Source: Clostridiaceae bacterium
Lineage (GTDB): Bacteria; Bacillota; Clostridia; Saccharofermentanales; DTU023
Direction: 5' to 3'
Assembly (NCBI GenBank): GCA_012841015.1
Contig: DUVN01000029.1
Span: 21,603-85,602, forward strand
Length of the DNA: 64,000 nucleotides
Shown here: one piece after another, positions 44,713 through 53,578 of the stretch
Layout: every line of letters begins with the position of its first letter
How positions within the stretch are numbered: position 1 is the stretch's first letter
Made by a program: the position numbers and the translations under genes
The notes under the pieces: model-generated
Databases searched by the model: none
The model's input: only the letters and a program-made list of their open reading frames with translations
Told to the model about the DNA's origin: nothing

Positions 44713-45471
44713 ATGTATGAAACGGTCAAAGCGTCCATCAATCTGCACGCTATTCTTCGAAATATGGAAGATCTGTGCCAACTTGATGACGCGTCTGCAG
44801 AGGCGATTGGTGATCGTCACGTCGCGATCCGGTTTTCCGTGCCGGGGATTGACAGGCTTGTGCTTGCTTTTCAAGATCGTTCGTGTCAAGCAGCACGAGG
44901 GGATGGCATGACCCACAATATGAATCTTCGTTTTTCGTCACCTGAGCACCTCAATCTCATGGTCGAAGGCGAAAAGAACCCGCTACCGACGAAAGGGTTC
45001 AGGTATATTACATTTCTCAAGGATACCTTCACATTTTTGGCGGGACAGCTTGAGAGCTACTTGAAGCCTGATCGCGAGAGGATAGCGGATGACTTTGATT
45101 TCCTGAAGAAGAGCACCATCTTGACGGCTTATGCTGCGCTCTACGCCGTGCCGGAGATTGCGCGCTACGATGAGATGGGGCAGAAAGTAGCGAGAAAAAT
45201 TGAAGATGGCATCATCAACATCACGGTAGGTGAAGAGTTCGGACTCCATCTGATTGCAGAGAAGGGGCGGCTTCACACTGCAAAAGGGAGAAGCACCAAG
45301 GCACGCGCCGAGATGATGTTCGACTCGTTCGAGACGGCGTTCGGCCTTTTGAACGGCGACCTCGATAGTTACACATGCATAGGTATGGGTTATCTCGCCG
45401 TTCGTGGTCGCATTCCCATGATTGATAACTTTAACCGGTTGCTGGGCATGGTCCCGCGCTATCTGTCGTGA
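44713..45471 (+). CDS. SCP2-like sterol/lipid-binding domain protein (first copy)
   Basis: A 252-residue protein without signal peptide. Its first ~125 residues fit the SCP2 sterol-transfer fold: HVAIRFSVPGIDRLVLAF, NMNLRFSSPEHLNLMVEGEKNPLPTKG and ITFLKDTFTFLAGQLESYLKP. The second half (about 125-252) is similar in style to a helical/beta domain and is not recognised. SCP2 domains bind hydrophobic molecules such as sterols or acyl-CoAs. The ATG at 44713 has AAGGGAG 8 bp upstream. It starts an operon, 14 bp before the aminotransferase gene, controlled from the 36-bp palindrome. Confidence 0.65.
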   Translation: MYETVKASINLHAILRNMEDLCQLDDASAEAIGDRHVAIRFSVPGIDRLVLAFQDRSCQAARGDGMTHNMNLRFSSPEHLNLMVEGEKNPLPTKGFRYITFLKDTFTFLAGQLESYLKPDRERIADDFDFLKKSTILTAYAALYAVPEIARYDEMGQKVARKIEDGIINITVGEEFGLHLIAEKGRLHTAKGRSTKARAEMMFDSFETAFGLLNGDLDSYTCIGMGYLAVRGRIPMIDNFNRLLGMVPRYLS

Positions 45472-45485
45472 AGGGAGTGGTTACG

Positions 45486-46739
45486 ATGCAAAGAAATCAG
45501 TATCCGAAAAGTAGAGAATTGTTTGAACGAGCCGTCAAAGTGATCCCTGCAGGGATACCGGGGCACCTTGGCCCGGCGAATGGATGCTTTATCCCTGTTT
45601 CAGCGTATCCTTTTTTCTGTGAAAGAGCTAAGGGGGCATATTTTTGGGACGTTGACGGCAACCGCTTTATTGATTATATGTGTGCCTACGGTCCTAATAT
45701 CCTAGGCTACAATCACCCGGAGGTCGATGCTGCCGCGCGTGCTCAACTTGCGAAGGCAAATTGTACGACAGTTCCAGCACCGCTAATGATCGAATTGGCG
45801 GAACTCCTTGTCGATACAGTTGACGGCGCCGATTGGGCGATGTTCGCCAAGAACGGTGGTGATGTGACGAATCTCGCGATGTTGACTGCCAGAGCGGCGA
45901 CAGGAAGAAAGAAAATTATCAAATTCGTGGGAGGTTATCACGGCGTCCTTCCCTGGATGCTAGACGTTGGTTACCCCGGTGTCCTCTACGAAGATATCGA
46001 GAACATCATCACGATACCATTTAACAATCTGGAGATCTTTAAACACGTCCTCGCTGATCATCACGGAAATATAGCCGGTGTCATCTCGACGCCCTATGAC
46101 CATCAGGCGATGAATGAAAACCATCTTCCGGCAGATGGTTTTTGGAGTGAAGTGCGCCAACTCTGTACTGCGAACGGCATCGTGCTCATCCTTGATGATG
46201 TTCGTTGTGGATTTCGTCTTGACGTGCGTGGATCCGATTACCACTACGGTTTTAAAGCAGATTTGATCTGTTTTTGCAAGGCATTGGCGAACGGTTACAA
46301 TATCTCAGCTCTTTGTGGTGATGAGGCGCTCAGACCAGCAATCAGTTCGGTTTTTGCCACGGGAAGCTATTGGTTATCTGCAGTGCCAATCGCAGCGGCC
46401 ATTCGCTGCATTGAAATTTTGCGCGAGATTGACGCGCCCAAAGTCATGAAAAAAATTGGCGACCTGTTTGCCGACGGGCTGATTAAGGTCGCCGATGAGC
46501 ACGGCTTTGAACTTCGCGTGACGGGTGAGCGCGCGATGCCGATCTTGACATTTGGCCGAGATGACTCCAACCTGCTTTTGCAGGAATGGGTTGCTGAAAT
46601 GATGATGCGCGGAATATTTCTCGCAAATCACCACAATATATTCATGAACTGCGCTATTTCAGAGGAGGATCTTGAGCAGACGTTTACCGCCGCTCACGAG
46701 TCCTTTGAAGCTGTTCGTAAAAACCATCCAGACATTTAA
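45486..46739 (+). CDS. Class III PLP-dependent aminotransferase (glutamate-1-semialdehyde aminomutase-like)
   Basis: A 417-residue fold-type I PLP enzyme. The Schiff-base lysine is Lys265 in FCKALANG; LILDDVRCGFRL (residues 234-245) is the PLP-binding Asp region; YHGVLPW and GTNH-like segments are present. The overall look is of the GSA-aminomutase/class III group, but heme biosynthesis is not indicated by the neighbours. It probably transfers an amino group to or from a carbonyl compound made by the adjacent transketolase (inference). The ATG at 45486 has AAGGGAG upstream. The next gene begins 21 bp after its stop. Confidence 0.88.
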   Translation: MQRNQYPKSRELFERAVKVIPAGIPGHLGPANGCFIPVSAYPFFCERAKGAYFWDVDGNRFIDYMCAYGPNILGYNHPEVDAAARAQLAKANCTTVPAPLMIELAELLVDTVDGADWAMFAKNGGDVTNLAMLTARAATGRKKIIKFVGGYHGVLPWMLDVGYPGVLYEDIENIITIPFNNLEIFKHVLADHHGNIAGVISTPYDHQAMNENHLPADGFWSEVRQLCTANGIVLILDDVRCGFRLDVRGSDYHYGFKADLICFCKALANGYNISALCGDEALRPAISSVFATGSYWLSAVPIAAAIRCIEILREIDAPKVMKKIGDLFADGLIKVADEHGFELRVTGERAMPILTFGRDDSNLLLQEWVAEMMMRGIFLANHHNIFMNCAISEEDLEQTFTAAHESFEAVRKNHPDI

Positions 46740-46760
46740 CACTTGAGGGGAGGCTTAATT

Positions 46761-47633
46761 ATGCCATTGACAAAAGAAGAACTGCTCTTCATCGAAGCGA
46801 AGGCGCACGAACACAGGCGCACCATTGTTGAGACGACGATCTGGGCAGGGAGCGGGCATATCGGCGGTGCGCTCAGCATGATCGACGTCACGACATTGCT
46901 TTACAGCCGATTCATGTGTATCGATCCCGAGAATGACAAGTGGGAAGATCGTGATCGTTTTATTCTTTCGAAAGGACACGCCGGCATCGGTTTTGTTGCG
47001 ATTTTAGCCGATATCGGCTACATCGACAGGAAAGAGCTCGAGACATTTAACTTGACTGGATCGAAATTCGGCATTCACCTCGATTCAAATAGAGTGCCTG
47101 GCGTTGACGCGTCAACCGGTTCCCTCGGCCATGGTTTGTCGATTGCTCTCGGGACAGCGCTGGCAGCCCAACAGCTGGGCAAAGAATACCGCACGTTTTG
47201 TCTCCTAGGTGACGGCGAGTGTCAGGAAGGATCTGTCTGGGAAGCTGCCATGGCGATCGCTCACTTCAACCCACCGAATCTTGTGACACTTGTCGACCGC
47301 AATCACGCGCAGATCGACGGTATGACGGAGGATGTGATGCCACTTGAGCCGTTCGCCGATAAATGGTGTGCGTTCGGCTTTCATACTGTTACCGTTGATG
47401 GGCATGATTTCGAAGCGATGAATGATGCGATCAGTGAGGCTCTCGACAGAAGAGACATACCGACGTGCATTATTCTCGACACGTGTAAGGGAAAGGGTAT
47501 CGGTTTCTGCGAAGGCAAGTACGAGTGGCACTACGGCGGCATCACACAGGAAATGGCCAAAGAGGCGATGCGCGATCTTGAGGCGTATTACGAAAGCAGA
47601 TTGGCCGCCATCGAAAAGAAAGGGGTGGAATAA
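46761..47633 (+). CDS. Transketolase-like enzyme, N-terminal subunit
   Basis: A 290-residue ThDP-binding subunit. GHIGGALSMID (32-42), SKGHAG (70-75) and the ThDP/Mg motif GDGECQEGSVWEAAMAIA with the downstream Asn181 (GDG...N) are all present, as is GVDASTGSLGHGL. The subunit corresponds to the N-terminal third or so of a full transketolase, and the partner is encoded immediately downstream (TAATG overlap by one base), so the two make one enzyme. Such split transketolases serve varied substrates, including the steroid desmolase DesAB. The ATG at 46761 has GGGAGG 7-8 bp upstream. Confidence 0.93.
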   Translation: MPLTKEELLFIEAKAHEHRRTIVETTIWAGSGHIGGALSMIDVTTLLYSRFMCIDPENDKWEDRDRFILSKGHAGIGFVAILADIGYIDRKELETFNLTGSKFGIHLDSNRVPGVDASTGSLGHGLSIALGTALAAQQLGKEYRTFCLLGDGECQEGSVWEAAMAIAHFNPPNLVTLVDRNHAQIDGMTEDVMPLEPFADKWCAFGFHTVTVDGHDFEAMNDAISEALDRRDIPTCIILDTCKGKGIGFCEGKYEWHYGGITQEMAKEAMRDLEAYYESRLAAIEKKGVE

Positions 47634-48634
47634 TGGGTATCTCATTTACGAGTATCAATCAAACGAAACTTTCGACGAGCGAAGTGTATTGCGAGACTTT
47701 GTGTGAGCTGGCAGAACAGAACCCGCGCATTGTTGCCCTGACGGCAGATCTCGGAAAATCGTCGAAAATTGGCGAATTTATGAAAAAATTCCCCGACCGA
47801 TTTTACCAATTCGGGATCGCCGAGCAGAACATGTACGGTGTGGCGGCAGGTATGGCCAAGGCCGGTCTCATCCCCTTTACATCATCGTTTGCCATCTTCA
47901 CGTCTTGTCGCGCTCTCGACCAAGTTCATACCGATATCTGTTATCAGAAGGCGAATGTTAAGATGATCTCGTCTCATGCAGGCACTTCGTTCGGCCAAGC
48001 AGGTTCGACGCACCATGCGACGGAAGATATCGCGATCATGCGTTCAATGGCGAATCTAATTGTCATCGTTCCGGCTGACGGTATTGAGACGGCGAATGTC
48101 GTACGCGCTGCTGTGGAATACGAGGGACCTGTCTACATTCGTATTAACCGCGGATTCGATCAGCTCGTCTACAGAGAGCTCGATTACGGCTACGAAATAG
48201 GGAAAGCCGTTCAGTTAACAGAGGGGACGGACGTCACGATCATCGCATGCGGATCGGGCGTTTTTCAATCGGTTCAAGCGGCGGCGGAGCTCGACGCCAT
48301 CGGCATCAAGGCGCGTGTTCTCAATATGCACACGATCAAACCGATTGACAAAGATGCTATCTTAAAAGCGTGTCACGACACGCGGAGAATTCTTACGGTT
48401 GAAGACCATACGGTGATTGGGGGGCTAGGCGGTGCTGTCGCCGAAGTCATCGCTGAAAGCGGCATGAGTTGCGCCTTCCGTCGGCTCGGACTGCAAGATT
48501 GTTTCTCCCCAATCGGATACCATGAGGATCTGATGGCGATACACGGCATTGATACGAACGGTATCGTAAAGGCTGTTCACGATCTTCTGCAGCTCGATTT
48601 TGAAGATGATGATGACTGGGAAGATGAGGTGTGA
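47633..48634 (+). CDS. Transketolase-like enzyme, C-terminal subunit
   Basis: A 333-residue pyrimidine-binding plus C-terminal domain subunit, with the catalytic Glu in FYQFGIAEQNMYGVAAGMAKAG and GSTHHATEDIAIMRS (the active-site His pair region). ILTVEDHTVIGGLGGAVAE is the typical C-terminal hinge. The C-terminus ends in an acidic tail (FEDDDDWEDE). It overlaps the N-subunit gene stop (TAATG), so the two are translationally coupled, and it ends two bases before the second SCP2-like gene. The site AGATGAGGTG within its end serves that next gene. Confidence 0.93.
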   Translation: MGISFTSINQTKLSTSEVYCETLCELAEQNPRIVALTADLGKSSKIGEFMKKFPDRFYQFGIAEQNMYGVAAGMAKAGLIPFTSSFAIFTSCRALDQVHTDICYQKANVKMISSHAGTSFGQAGSTHHATEDIAIMRSMANLIVIVPADGIETANVVRAAVEYEGPVYIRINRGFDQLVYRELDYGYEIGKAVQLTEGTDVTIIACGSGVFQSVQAAAELDAIGIKARVLNMHTIKPIDKDAILKACHDTRRILTVEDHTVIGGLGGAVAEVIAESGMSCAFRRLGLQDCFSPIGYHEDLMAIHGIDTNGIVKAVHDLLQLDFEDDDDWEDEV

Positions 48635-48635
48635 T

Positions 48636-49427
48636 ATGGATACGAGAGATGATCGTTATTCAGGAAAGATCTTTTTCAACGCCGTTCTCCCTCTCGTCCG
48701 CGTCATCATTGAAGACATGCCGAAGCTCTCCTCGACGCTCAAAAGGAAATCGGGCACTTTTCAGGTGAGTGCTATGACCGACGAAGGCGTCTGGGCGACA
48801 CATTTTATCGTTGAGAATGGCGAAGTGACGACAAAGCTCGGTATGTTTCCCGATAAACCGACAGTCGAACTCGCCTTCAAGAGTCTTCAAGATTTTAACG
48901 GTTTCATGAAAGGCACGTCGAAGAAACTTCCCTCCATCCGCGGACTGACACGACTCGGCATACTCATCCCGTTTATGCGGGCTCTGTTGAACATGGCAAA
49001 ACTGCTCGGCTTGAAAGAAGCGCCGAAAGATGAACCGACACAGCGACTTCTTGTCAAACTCTATTTTTATCTTCTGTCTTCCGGCATTAGTCAATTGAAT
49101 CGCGAGGGTCATCCGGTGATTACAGAGTGGACGAAGAGGAGTCCGAATCGCGTTTACGCTTGGACGGTCGATGGTTATGACGATGTCGCTGCTTATTTGC
49201 GGGTAAAAGCAGGAAAGACGAAAGCGGCACGTGGACGGTACAGGAGGTCGCAGCCGTTTTTCACCATGCGTTTCATTGATCTCGAAAGTGCACTTGCAAC
49301 GCTGCTCGCAACGGGTGATATGATGGAGCTTGTATCTAATGGGAAGATGATCATGGAAGGTGGGCCTGAGTTTGGGAACATGCTAGGCGACTATATGCTT
49401 CTCGTCGGATCGTATGCGCAGGCGTAG
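48636..49427 (+). CDS. SCP2-like protein (second copy)
   Basis: A 263-residue protein with an SCP2-style first half (VSAMTDEGVWATHFIVENGEVTTKLG ... VELAFKSLQDFNGFMKGTSKKLPSIRG) and a second half beginning with a hydrophobic/amphipathic helix (LGILIPFMRALLNMAKLLG). It is only weakly similar to the first SCP2-like protein, but the elements come in the same order. It is probably a lipid- or sterol-binding partner for the operon's enzymes. The start at 48636 uses GAGGTG in the end of the transketolase gene. Assignment is by pattern, so moderate. Confidence 0.55.
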   Translation: MDTRDDRYSGKIFFNAVLPLVRVIIEDMPKLSSTLKRKSGTFQVSAMTDEGVWATHFIVENGEVTTKLGMFPDKPTVELAFKSLQDFNGFMKGTSKKLPSIRGLTRLGILIPFMRALLNMAKLLGLKEAPKDEPTQRLLVKLYFYLLSSGISQLNREGHPVITEWTKRSPNRVYAWTVDGYDDVAAYLRVKAGKTKAARGRYRRSQPFFTMRFIDLESALATLLATGDMMELVSNGKMIMEGGPEFGNMLGDYMLLVGSYAQA

Positions 49428-49453
49428 GTCAGGAAAGTGATGGTTTTAGCTTG

Positions 49454-49497
49454 AAGCCCCGTGCTTTCCTCTTGTGCGCAGGCATGGGGCTTCTGTT
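49454..49497 (+). terminator. Terminator of the SCP2-transketolase operon
   Basis: AAGCCCCGTGC pairs with GCATGGGGCTT (one G-T pair) with a ~20-base loop, followed by CTGTT. It is 27 bp past the stop. The following bases to 49833 hold no recognised gene; an AAGGAG just before 49834 is the TetR ribosome binding site. Confidence 0.65.
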
Positions 49498-49833
49498 ATC
49501 GAAGCAAGGCGACGACCCTCAGCGTGGTTTCTCGTCTAGGAGCGGAACGTAGGGCAGGAAGTTGTGTTATTCAATCGCTGTCTTGCGGTATCTGCGACTT
49601 TGGATGGGGAGACTGACATAAGTGTTCAAGGAGATTGAAGGGTGTTTTCAGCTGCGTAGAGTAGCATAGTCTCTTTCACCCGTTTTCGGGAGATTCGGGA
49701 GATTGTCGAAGAGGAATCCTTTCAAATTTCCGAGAGTTTAGTGGGCGATGAAGTCGTCGTTCTTGGTGACGTGTGTGATAATAATGATTGAACAGATAAT
49801 AAAGGATAAAGATAGAATCTAAGGAGAAAAGGT

Positions 49834-50493
49834 ATGGCGTCTTCGCGCTTTTACAAAGAGACTTTTGGCAAGATTTCCCCAGAAAAACAAGACAGCATTT
49901 TCACGACAGCGATTACTGTGTTCGCAGAATATGGATTCGATGCTGCCAATATCAATGAAATCGCACGACTCGCAGGAATCAGCATCGGTTCGATGTACAG
50001 CTATTTTGAGTCTAAAGAGGACTTGTTTCTTGCTTTGGTGGAAAAGGGGCTCGAACTTCTCGACCGTGCGATGGCAGAATGCTGTCCGGAAGAAGGAACG
50101 ATTACAGAAGTGCTGGAGCGTCTCTTTCGCGTCGCCATTCGGTACACGGAGAAGCACCCCGATATGTGCCGTCTCTATCTCCTGATTACGACAGATAACA
50201 TGAAAGCCCAGACAGAAAGGCTCTCGGATCGCGCCGAGATGAGTTTCCGAGAAATGTACAAGGCGCTTTTGAGGCGAGCAGTGGAGCGAGGCGAAGTAAG
50301 AAGAGAGATCGATCTTGATGCAGCCGCACTTTTTATCGATAACGCAGTCGTTATGCTCCAATTTTCGCTGACATCGCGGTATTATCAACTCAGGATGGAA
50401 CATTACCTCGGCGAAGAGAGTGGTGACGATTATGAACGCCTCATCCGCTCAAACGTCGAGTTCATCTGTCGTGGCCTAGGTGTAGATTTTTGA
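49834..50493 (+). CDS. TetR-family transcriptional regulator
   Basis: A 219-residue regulator with the canonical N-terminal helix-turn-helix (SIFTTAITVFAEYGFDAANINEIARLAGISIGSMYSYFESKEDLFLALV, about residues 20-68) and a helical ligand-binding domain (70-219) rich in hydrophobic residues. The ligand is unknown. It lies directly after the SCP2-transketolase operon and before the flavoprotein genes. No copy of the 36-bp palindrome was seen just upstream of this gene, so it may control the operon without autoregulation, or a different site may be used. Confidence 0.95.
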   Translation: MASSRFYKETFGKISPEKQDSIFTTAITVFAEYGFDAANINEIARLAGISIGSMYSYFESKEDLFLALVEKGLELLDRAMAECCPEEGTITEVLERLFRVAIRYTEKHPDMCRLYLLITTDNMKAQTERLSDRAEMSFREMYKALLRRAVERGEVRREIDLDAAALFIDNAVVMLQFSLTSRYYQLRMEHYLGEESGDDYERLIRSNVEFICRGLGVDF

Positions 50494-50830
50494 CGAATCA
50501 CGTGACGGCGCTGCCAAGCGCGGCAATAAGAAGGCAGAACGCTTTATATGGTATGCTTTTTCAAAGAACTTGAAGAGATGATTACGATGCGGTTATTGTA
50601 ACATCTGATTCCATTGTGGAAGAGCTGTACGCTGTGGAGCAGAATTACGCAAGGATGTCTTAATCCGATTCCTATACGAAGTGCCTGCTCAATGAAGGCC
50701 TTGATAAGAAATTGAGTCGCTTTAGTACACAGGCACTTGCCGTGGTGATCGCGGCCAAAAGCTGATTTAAAAGCTGGAGCGTTGAGGCTAGTGCGTTCTT
50801 TGCCGGAAGCGGAAGAGGAAAGGAGTTATG
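50494..50830. other. Intergenic region, nothing recognised
   Basis: 337 bp between the TetR gene and the YjbQ-like gene. Short frames such as DAVIVTSDSIVEELYAVEQ occur without a start or a ribosome binding site; a decayed gene cannot be excluded, but nothing supports it. The ribosome binding site AGGAG of the next gene lies at 50821-50825. Confidence 0.4.
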
Positions 50831-51247
50831 ATGAAATCATTTAGAAAAGTGTTGACGCTCAACACTCCGACACGGCGGGCGTTTATTCACTTGACACCGG
50901 AGGTCGAAAAGGCACTGGCCGAGAGCGGTATACGCGAAGGATTGTGCCTCGTCAACGCCATGCATATTACGGCCAGTGTTTTTATTAACGATAATGAAAG
51001 TGGTCTGCACCGTGACTTTGAACGCTGGCTGGAGAAGCTCGCACCGGAGAAACCGTATGATCAATACGACCATAACGGGTATGAAGATAATGCCGACGCG
51101 CACCTGAAACGCAGCGTCATGGGGCGTGAAGTCGTCGTCGCCGTGACTGGAGGGCGTCTTGATTTCGGACCTTGGGAGCGCATTTTCTACGGGGAATTTG
51201 ACGGGAAACGTCCGAAGCGCGTTCTTATAAAAATCATTGGAGAGTGA
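50831..51247 (+). CDS. YjbQ/UPF0047 family protein
   Basis: A 138-residue protein of the UPF0047 family. [19 protein letters not shown] (residues ~37-55), [12 protein letters not shown] and [16 protein letters not shown] are its characteristic segments. Bacterial members have been reported to have low thiamine-phosphate synthase-type activity, but the physiological role is unclear. The second of two ATGs (50831) has AGGAG at better spacing. It lies 37 bp before the flavoprotein gene, so it is probably co-transcribed with it. Confidence 0.9.
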   Translation: MKSFRKVLTLNTPTRRAFIHLTPEVEKALAESGIREGLCLVNAMHITASVFINDNESGLHRDFERWLEKLAPEKPYDQYDHNGYEDNADAHLKRSVMGREVVVAVTGGRLDFGPWERIFYGEFDGKRPKRVLIKIIGE

Positions 51248-51284
51248 TGAACCGGGACAGTAAGTTAAGAAAGGAAGCGGACTC

Positions 51285-53552
51285 ATGTCACAATACCCTG
51301 AAACGTTGATCAATGATTGGTTGAAAGATTCTGGAGATTGGTTCCTCGACGGAGGGAGGGCGGGTATCGGGCGCATGAGCCGTGCACTCTATCCCTACAA
51401 ATCGATGTTTTCACCGATTCGTGTCAACAGCATAACATTGAAAAACAGGCTCGTTATGGCGCCTATGGGGAACATTTCCCAGGCAGAAGAGACGGGGCGC
51501 CCCGATCGCTCCATGGTCGCTTATTTTGAAGAGCGCGCCAAAGGAGGTGTGGGCTTGATTACGTCGGGGCTTGTGCCCGTCAGTTTTGGGATTGATCACA
51601 CCCTGAATGAACCTGGCGGTCTTACGTATTTCCCGAAAATTCTCGGTAGCAGAACATATTTTTCAGGGTGGCGCGACATCGCACACAACATACATGCAGC
51701 GGGAGCGCACTTCTTCATCCAGTTGACAGCAGGACTCGGACGCGTAGGCAACCCGCAATGCCTTGTCAATCAACGAAAGTTTCCTATCTCTGCATCTCTC
51801 AACCCGAACTATTACCTCCCACAAGTTCCCTGTTTGAGGATCGCCGGAAGAAAATTGAAGAAAATCGTAAAGAATTTTGGACAAGCAGCAGCCGATGCAA
51901 AAACGGCGACCATTGACGGTGTCTATCTCCACGGCCATGAAGGATATCTCCTTGAGCAGATGAGCAATACGGCGTTCAACCGTCGCAAGTTAGGTCGCTA
52001 TGCCGATTGGCAGGCATTCGGGCTTGATATTGTGCGAGAAATACGTAAACGAACAGGTCCTGATTACCCCATCATGTACAGGATTAACTTGTCGCTAGCG
52101 CTCCATGCGACGTACGGTGATCGTATGGAAACGGTGAAGACGCTCAGGAAGTTCAGAAACGAGCGGACGATCGAACAGACTCTCGACTATATGAAAAATC
52201 TCGTTGCGGCAGGTGTCGATATGTTTGATGTCGATCTAGGATGCTATGATAACTGGTGGCTCCCCCATCCGCCGACAACCATGAAGCCTGGTGTTTTCTT
52301 AGAAGTTGCTAAGCTCGTCAAGGATCATTTTACCGAGCATGAGATCGTCTCGAACAAGGGACTTCCCGTTCCCATCGTCGCTGTAGGTAAGCTCGGTTAT
52401 CCCGATCTTGCAGAGAAGGCGATCGCCGACGAGATGTGTGACTTGGTCATGCTCGGACGACCTCTGCTCGCTGATCCGATGTGGCCGAAAAAAGCGTATG
52501 CTGGTCAAGTGAGCGAGATCCGACCCTGCATCGGGTGCCAAGAGGCGTGTATCAATGAGTTTGTCGAGGGTGGACACCCGAGCTGCGCCGTCAATCCTAG
52601 AACATCGTACGAATCGACTTTGCCTGTAAAGCCTCCCCCTGCCGCCTTTAAGAAGAAAGTAGCCATTATCGGTGCAGGGCCTGCTGGTTTTGAATGCGCA
52701 ATGGCAGCGCTTGATCGTGGCCACGAGGTGCACCTGATTGACAAGCAGGAGGGCGTTGGCGGCATGGTACGTCTCGCAGCTATCCCCGCCTTTAAGCGCG
52801 ACGTGAAAAATTATCTTGAATGGATGGAGCGTACTGTTGCTCACCGCGCCTATGACAACCCAGATTTTACGCTATTGCTGAACACAGAGGCGACACTTGC
52901 CATGTTGGAAGGCGGAAAGTACGATACGATTGTCTGTGCGACAGGAAGTCGCGAGAAAACTCTCAACGTTGAAGGCCTCGACAAAGCTGTATTTGCCCGG
53001 ACACTTTTACAGAATGTATCGTTGCTCGATGAGAAAGAGAGAGTTATCGTCGTGGGTGGCGGAACGGTCGGCTGTGAAGTTGCCTTAATGCTTGCCGCTG
53101 AATATGGATGCAAGGTCACGGTCCTTGAGATGCTTCCGACCTTAATGAGTCACGTCTGTACGGCGAATCGCACACACCTGATTCACGAGCTTGAAAAGTA
53201 CGGTGTGTCGCTTATCAATTGCGCCAAACTCGAAAAAATAGAGGATGATTGCGTAACGGTTCGTGTCAACGAGTCGCCCACTGTTCCAGACCCATATAAC
53301 ACATGGAACCCCGTTCTGCCGGAGAATGTTCCCAATCCACTGGCAAAACCGATTAAAGAAGAGTACAAAACACACACAATTGATGCCGATCTCGTCGTCC
53401 TCGCCGTCGGCCATGAACAGGATGATGAAATCTATCGTTTGCTTAAGGATGCCTATATCACTCCAGATCTTTATCTTCTCGGCGATGCGGCGCATACTGG
53501 AATGATTATGCATGCTGTCCGCGCCGGGTACAGGACGGGGATTTCTCTTTGA
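51285..53552 (+). CDS. NADH:flavin oxidoreductase / 2,4-dienoyl-CoA reductase-like (old yellow enzyme + FAD) protein
   Basis: A 755-residue enzyme of the two-part OYE family (2,4-dienoyl-CoA reductase FadH, BaiCD/BaiH type). The FMN TIM barrel covers ~40-410, with YLHGHEGYLLEQ at 214-225 and SNKGLPVPIVAVGKLG and VMLGRPLLADP near its end. A 4Fe-4S motif follows (Cys415, Cys418, Cys422, Cys434). The C-terminal FAD/NAD part has IIGAGPAGFECA at 461-472 and VVGGGTVGCEVA. The first ~40 residues before the barrel are an extension not usual in the family. It probably reduces an enoate or enone with NAD(P)H via FMN, 4Fe-4S and FAD. It is followed at once by the Gfo/Idh gene. Confidence 0.92.
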   Translation: MSQYPETLINDWLKDSGDWFLDGGRAGIGRMSRALYPYKSMFSPIRVNSITLKNRLVMAPMGNISQAEETGRPDRSMVAYFEERAKGGVGLITSGLVPVSFGIDHTLNEPGGLTYFPKILGSRTYFSGWRDIAHNIHAAGAHFFIQLTAGLGRVGNPQCLVNQRKFPISASLNPNYYLPQVPCLRIAGRKLKKIVKNFGQAAADAKTATIDGVYLHGHEGYLLEQMSNTAFNRRKLGRYADWQAFGLDIVREIRKRTGPDYPIMYRINLSLALHATYGDRMETVKTLRKFRNERTIEQTLDYMKNLVAAGVDMFDVDLGCYDNWWLPHPPTTMKPGVFLEVAKLVKDHFTEHEIVSNKGLPVPIVAVGKLGYPDLAEKAIADEMCDLVMLGRPLLADPMWPKKAYAGQVSEIRPCIGCQEACINEFVEGGHPSCAVNPRTSYESTLPVKPPPAAFKKKVAIIGAGPAGFECAMAALDRGHEVHLIDKQEGVGGMVRLAAIPAFKRDVKNYLEWMERTVAHRAYDNPDFTLLLNTEATLAMLEGGKYDTIVCATGSREKTLNVEGLDKAVFARTLLQNVSLLDEKERVIVVGGGTVGCEVALMLAAEYGCKVTVLEMLPTLMSHVCTANRTHLIHELEKYGVSLINCAKLEKIEDDCVTVRVNESPTVPDPYNTWNPVLPENVPNPLAKPIKEEYKTHTIDADLVVLAVGHEQDDEIYRLLKDAYITPDLYLLGDAAHTGMIMHAVRAGYRTGISL

Positions 53553-53578
53553 TGCTTCACCGTCAGGAGAACGGATCA

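Noticed and set aside
50577..50663. Short frame DAVIVTSDSIVEELYAVEQ in the gap after the TetR gene
   Set aside because: It has no start codon or ribosome binding site and is too short to identify as a gene remnant.
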